From NCBI GenBank assembly GCA_043770215.1, contig JAYVIQ010000145.1:1-10764 (forward strand): 10,764 nt of DNA, written 5' to 3'. This document shows, piece by piece, positions 7,533 to 10,764 of this stretch (positions are counted from its first letter, which is position 1; every line of letters begins with the position of its first letter). The DNA is from JAYVIQ01 sp043770215. Its GTDB lineage: Bacteria; Bacteroidota; Bacteroidia; Cytophagales; JAAEPT01. A program made the translations under genes and the position numbers. The notes beneath the pieces were generated by a model that worked only from the letters and a program-made list of their open reading frames with translations, was not told the origin of the DNA and searched no databases.

Positions 7533-7563
7533 TTGAAAGCTATCTTCAAAGTGAGTAATTTTG
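7533..7563 (+). promoter_or_regulatory. Bacteroidota-type promoter for the AsmA gene
   Basis: TTG at 7533-7535 and TAATTTTG at 7556-7563 are separated by 20 bases. This matches the -33 TTG and -7 TAnnTTTG elements known for the primary sigma factor of Bacteroidota, with all defined bases present. Transcription would start at about 7568-7571, giving a leader of some 32-35 AT-rich bases before the ATG at 7603. It implies that the AsmA gene can be transcribed independently of radA. Confidence 0.6.
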
Positions 7564-7602
7564 ATAATAATCCAAAAAATAATTTTATAAACACCTTACA
7601 AC

Positions 7603-10600
7603 ATGAATAAGATTTTAAAAATTACTGGCATAGTACTTTTAGTGCCTATGGTTCTCTTTTTGGCTGCGGCTATAGTTATCCCTATCTTTTTTAAAGAAGA
7701 CATAAAAAAAGCATTAGACAAAACTGCACAGAAGTATATAAATGCAAATATAAATTATGACCAAAACAGTTTAAACATTTCATTGTTCAAAGATTTTCCA
7801 AACGTTTACTTTGGTATTGGCAATTTAAATCTAGTAAATCAGGCTCCTTTTGCTGGAGACACTTTAGTAAGCATACAAGATTTTGGTATTTCTTTTGACA
7901 TAAAAAGTGTGCTTACCAATAACATGCAAATAAACGGGCTTACAATAGATGGAGCTAGAGTATTTGCACATGTAAATGCAGACGGCAAATCCAACTGGGA
8001 TATTGTAAAACCAGATTCATCTGTTGCAGATACCACAAAGAGCACACCTTTTGCTTTAAACATAGACCATTGGGAAATCTTAAATACCTATGTAGAATAT
8101 GACGACAAACCAATGTCTCTTTTTGCATCATTTGATAACCTAAACCATAGCGGAACAGGCAACATAGCAGATATAATAAAAATAACCACTGACACAAAAG
8201 CAGACAAAACTTACCTTAGTTTTGGCGGCATAACGTATTTAAATTACGTAAAACTAGAAGCTATAAATAACTTAAGCATAGAGGGCGATACATACACTTT
8301 AGAAGAAAACAGCATTAAACTAAATGATTTAGCCCTTTTGTTTAAAGGATCTACAACGGTAGGAGATGCCATTTCTATGGATATGGCTTTAGAAACCAAT
8401 CAAACATCTTTTAAAAATCTGATTTCTCTAATTCCTTCAGTTTTTATGGAAGGATATGAAAAAGTAGAAGCAAATGGTACTTTTTCTTTAAACGGAACGC
8501 TTAAAGGCATATACTCAGAAACATCTTACCCTGCATTTGATTTCAAATTACTTGTAAAAGATGGCAACTTAAAATACCCAGACTTGCCTAAAGAGGTAGA
8601 GGATATAAACATTAATATGAGCCTAATAAACCAAACTGGCCAATTAGATAATACCACCATAGATATAAAAAGTTTAGCGCTTAAAATGGGCACAAATTTC
8701 ATAAATGGCAGATTATTGTTAAAAGGACTAACCAACTATTATGTAGATACAGACATAAAAGCAAAGTTTAACTTGGCGGAAATCACACAATTTTACCCAT
8801 TAGAAGGTACTACTTTAAAAGGCTTAATAGATATGAATGTAGTTGGCAAAGGCATAGTAGATTTAGAAAACAACAAGTTTCCAACCCTAAACGGTTATGC
8901 AAACCTAAGCAATGGATTTGTAAAAAGTGCTGATTTTAACCTGCCAGTAGAAAATGTAAACTTTAAATCTACCTATGTATCTAACGGTACTGCATCTGGC
9001 TCTATGGTAGACCTTACAGATATTTCTTTGCTATTGGATAAAGATAAATTTGGAGGCAGTGTAAGTGTACATGACTTTGAAGCAATAAACTATAAAGCAG
9101 ATCTAAACGGAAGAATAGATTTGGGCAAGCTAATGAAAATTTTCCCTGTAGACAATACCACTCTGAGTGGAATTATAAACATTCAGGAGCTAAAAACATC
9201 TGGCAACATAAAGCTTATAGAATCAGAAAACTATGCTGCCCTAAAAACATCTGGCAAAGCAACTGTCCAAAATCTTATTTATAAAGACAAAGACTATGTG
9301 CCCTACGGAATGAAAATTACCAACGCCAATATTTGGTTTACCCCAGAAAAAATTATGATAGATTCTTACAATGGGTTTGTAGATAAAAGCGATGTAAACA
9401 TAAAAGGATATTTAGAAAATTACATGGGTTTTATGTTTGGTGCTACAGATACAATTCTAGGCGGGAAAATGGCTTTTGGATCTAAGAAATTTGATTCTAA
9501 TATATTTTTCATTACAGAAGGGGTAACAGAAGCAACACCTGTAGAAGAGTCTGTTTATATTATCCCTAACAACATAAATTTTACTCTAGACAGCAAAATA
9601 GATGAGCTATTGTACGATGATTTAAACATAAAAGAATTTAACGGACAAATAATCTTAAAAGATGGCATTGCCTATATGAACCAAACAGAATTCAAAACCC
9701 TAGGCGCATCATTTACAACATCTGGCAATTACAACACCACAGATCCAAAGCATCCTAAGTATGATTTTAAATTAAACATAAAAGAAATGCCTATAAAAGA
9801 AGCTTACACATACTTTAATGTAGTTAAAGCCCTTGCACCATTTGCCAGCAAATTAGATGGCAAGTTCAGCACAGATATGGTTATGAAAGGTGAGTTAAAA
9901 CAAGATTACCTGCCAGATTTAACTTCGCTTAATATGCTTGGATCTTTAAATGTGATAGAAGCTATAGCAAAAGTAACAGATATAAAAATGCTAAGTGCTA
10001 TTAACGAAAAAACCAAGCTAAGTGGAATAAAAGAGTACAGCATAAAAGATGCGCTTATGACATTAAAGGTAGTAAACGGAAAGATGACTATGAGCCCATT
10101 TGCGATGAAAAATGGAAATTCTGTTATGCAAGCAACTCTAAGTCAAGGCATAGCAGACAACTCTATTGCGCATAAAATAGTTTTAGATGTACCAACAAGT
10201 TTATTAAAAAACGGATTAGGTACTTTAGGTTTAGACCCAAATACAGTGTCAGAAAGAGTGAAATTAAATTTCGATGTATTAGGAACAAGCTTAAACCCAA
10301 AAATTATTCTAAAAAATTCTACTGGATCTACCATCAAGGACCAAGTTAAAAACCAAATATCCACTAAAGTAGATAATGCTAAAGCAGAGGCTGAAGCTAG
10401 AGCAAAAGAAGCGCTAGATAAAGCAAAAAATGAGGCTGAGACAAGAGCAAAAGCTGAAGCAGAAAAATTAAAAGCTGAAGCAGAAGCTAGAGCAAAAGCT
10501 GAAGCAGATAAAGCAAAAGCAGCCGCCAAAACAAAATTAGAAGAAGAATTAAAAAACAAAGGTGTAAAGCTACCTACTGGCGGCGGTTTTAAAATACCAG

Positions 10601-10611
10601 GTGTTAAATAA
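7603..10611 (+). CDS. Large AsmA-family envelope protein
   Basis: This 1002-residue protein opens with one membrane anchor (about residues 5-30, a Leu/Val/Ile/Ala run ending IPIFF), after which nearly everything should be periplasmic. The N-terminal domain has the AsmA pattern: small beta-rich segments with phrases such as GIGNLNLVN, the SIQDFGISFDI strand, INGLTIDGARVFAHVNADGKSNWDI (about 110-134), then many repeated beta strands with 'LNGTLKG', 'LKGLIDMNVVGKG' and 'ANLSNG' motifs up to about residue 900. AsmA relatives (AsmA, TamB, YhdP) are thought to be bridge-like lipid carriers between inner and outer membranes, or outer-membrane biogenesis factors; the exact role here is inferred. It is longer than E. 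coli AsmA (617). The C-terminus (about 926-986) is a Lys/Ala/Glu helix-forming tail, closing with GGGFKIPGVK. It is preceded by its own promoter. Confidence 0.88.
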   Translation: MNKILKITGIVLLVPMVLFLAAAIVIPIFFKEDIKKALDKTAQKYINANINYDQNSLNISLFKDFPNVYFGIGNLNLVNQAPFAGDTLVSIQDFGISFDIKSVLTNNMQINGLTIDGARVFAHVNADGKSNWDIVKPDSSVADTTKSTPFALNIDHWEILNTYVEYDDKPMSLFASFDNLNHSGTGNIADIIKITTDTKADKTYLSFGGITYLNYVKLEAINNLSIEGDTYTLEENSIKLNDLALLFKGSTTVGDAISMDMALETNQTSFKNLISLIPSVFMEGYEKVEANGTFSLNGTLKGIYSETSYPAFDFKLLVKDGNLKYPDLPKEVEDININMSLINQTGQLDNTTIDIKSLALKMGTNFINGRLLLKGLTNYYVDTDIKAKFNLAEITQFYPLEGTTLKGLIDMNVVGKGIVDLENNKFPTLNGYANLSNGFVKSADFNLPVENVNFKSTYVSNGTASGSMVDLTDISLLLDKDKFGGSVSVHDFEAINYKADLNGRIDLGKLMKIFPVDNTTLSGIINIQELKTSGNIKLIESENYAALKTSGKATVQNLIYKDKDYVPYGMKITNANIWFTPEKIMIDSYNGFVDKSDVNIKGYLENYMGFMFGATDTILGGKMAFGSKKFDSNIFFITEGVTEATPVEESVYIIPNNINFTLDSKIDELLYDDLNIKEFNGQIILKDGIAYMNQTEFKTLGASFTTSGNYNTTDPKHPKYDFKLNIKEMPIKEAYTYFNVVKALAPFASKLDGKFSTDMVMKGELKQDYLPDLTSLNMLGSLNVIEAIAKVTDIKMLSAINEKTKLSGIKEYSIKDALMTLKVVNGKMTMSPFAMKNGNSVMQATLSQGIADNSIAHKIVLDVPTSLLKNGLGTLGLDPNTVSERVKLNFDVLGTSLNPKIILKNSTGSTIKDQVKNQISTKVDNAKAEAEARAKEALDKAKNEAETRAKAEAEKLKAEAEARAKAEADKAKAAAKTKLEEELKNKGVKLPTGGGFKIPGVK
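10381..10519 (+). repeat. In-frame Ala/Lys/Glu repeat in the AsmA tail
   Basis: Residues 927-972 of the AsmA protein are built from variants of KAEAEARAK, with few bulky residues. At the DNA level GAAGCTAGAGCAAAAG occurs exactly twice (10393-10408 and 10483-10498), and GATAAAGCAAAA also recurs (10417-10428 and 10507-10518), which suggests slippage or unequal-recombination growth. The peptide should form a long, highly charged single helix or coiled coil. Similar tails occur on AsmA-like proteins of Bacteroidota as far as I recall. Tail length is a plausible point of strain variation. Confidence 0.75.
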
Positions 10612-10650
10612 TATTGGTGGTTTGCTAAACAAGTAAAAAATAAATTGTCA

Positions 10651-10764
10651 ATATCCGCAATGATACCAGTACATATTATTTTTTTGCGAAAAGGATCGAA
10701 GCGGAGCTCTTTTTTGCTTTTTCAGCAAAAAAAGCGAGAGCGTAGAGCCTGACCCGATAGGGTT
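10651..10764. repeat. MITE-like palindromic element, copy 2 (truncated by window)
   Basis: The element starts 39 bases after the AsmA stop. Positions 10664-10719 match copy 1 (2975-3030) at 49 of 56 positions, and the preceding ATATCC (10651-10656) also recurs in copy 1 (2963-2968). This copy keeps features that copy 1 has lost. Arms TTTTTTGCT (10710-10718) and AGCAAAAAA (10724-10732) form a hairpin extended by GCTC/GAGC with a bulge. AGGATC (10692-10697) can pair with GAGCCT (10745-10750) with one A-G mismatch, enclosing that hairpin. ACCC-GATA-GGGT (10752-10763) forms a perfect small hairpin. The right terminal repeat would lie beyond the window. It may act as a 3' end structure for the AsmA mRNA, although no T-run follows. 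The function is unknown. Confidence 0.7.

Noticed and set aside
10143..10559. 138-codon antisense frame rich in Ala, Ser and Phe
   Set aside because: It is the mirror of the Ala/Lys/Glu repeat tail of the AsmA gene; its composition is explained by the sense-strand repeat, and it has no start-site or domain support.
1..10764. Defence, CRISPR, toxin-antitoxin, prophage or secondary-metabolite system
   Set aside because: All large frames are accounted for by housekeeping or envelope proteins; no regularly spaced repeats, nuclease, integrase, small gene pair or biosynthetic motif is visible.

Overview
The window looks like a piece of a Bacteroidota chromosome. It is AT-rich, and start codons follow A-rich leaders with no clear Shine-Dalgarno sequence. 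One promoter fits the Bacteroidota pattern (TTG, about 20 bases, TAnnTTTG) rather than the sigma-70 -35/-10 pattern. The protein set also fits: a short-tailed lipoprotein, a fused two-domain peptide-type ABC ATPase, and a very large AsmA-like protein with a Lys/Ala/Glu tail. I cannot place it below phylum; Flavobacteriia or a related class is a guess. I see no tRNA, rRNA, CRISPR array, transposase, phage gene or defence gene.

Layout: (1) 1-250 is non-coding, with a strong 15-bp-stem inverted repeat at 19-60. (2) 251-1549 (-) is a predicted lipoprotein of unknown role. (3) 1669-2142 (+) is rlmH, the 23S rRNA pseudouridine-1915 methyltransferase; its stop codon overlaps that of (4) 2139-2735 (-), an unidentified six-helix membrane protein. 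(5) 2736-3138 is a 403-base divergent intergenic region holding a MITE-like palindromic element at 2967-3105. (6) 3139-4860 (+) is a DppD-DppF-type fused ABC ATPase. (7) 4914-6035 (-) is an exported TPR protein convergent with it. (8) 6113-7489 (+) is radA, divergent from the TPR gene. (9) 7603-10611 (+) is a 1002-residue AsmA-family envelope protein behind its own recognisable promoter. (10) 10651-10764 is a second, better preserved copy of the element in (5), cut off by the window end.

The genes do not form one pathway. Strand changes at almost every boundary mean most are single transcription units: housekeeping genes (rlmH, radA) mixed with envelope functions (lipoprotein, membrane protein, TPR protein, AsmA, ABC ATPase). 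I did not find a new multi-gene system. The most interesting non-coding signal is the two-copy dispersed repeat: both copies share a 56-base core (49 of 56 identical) followed by a hairpin, and copy 1 is closed by perfect 14-bp terminal inverted repeats. It predicts what lies just beyond the right edge of the window.
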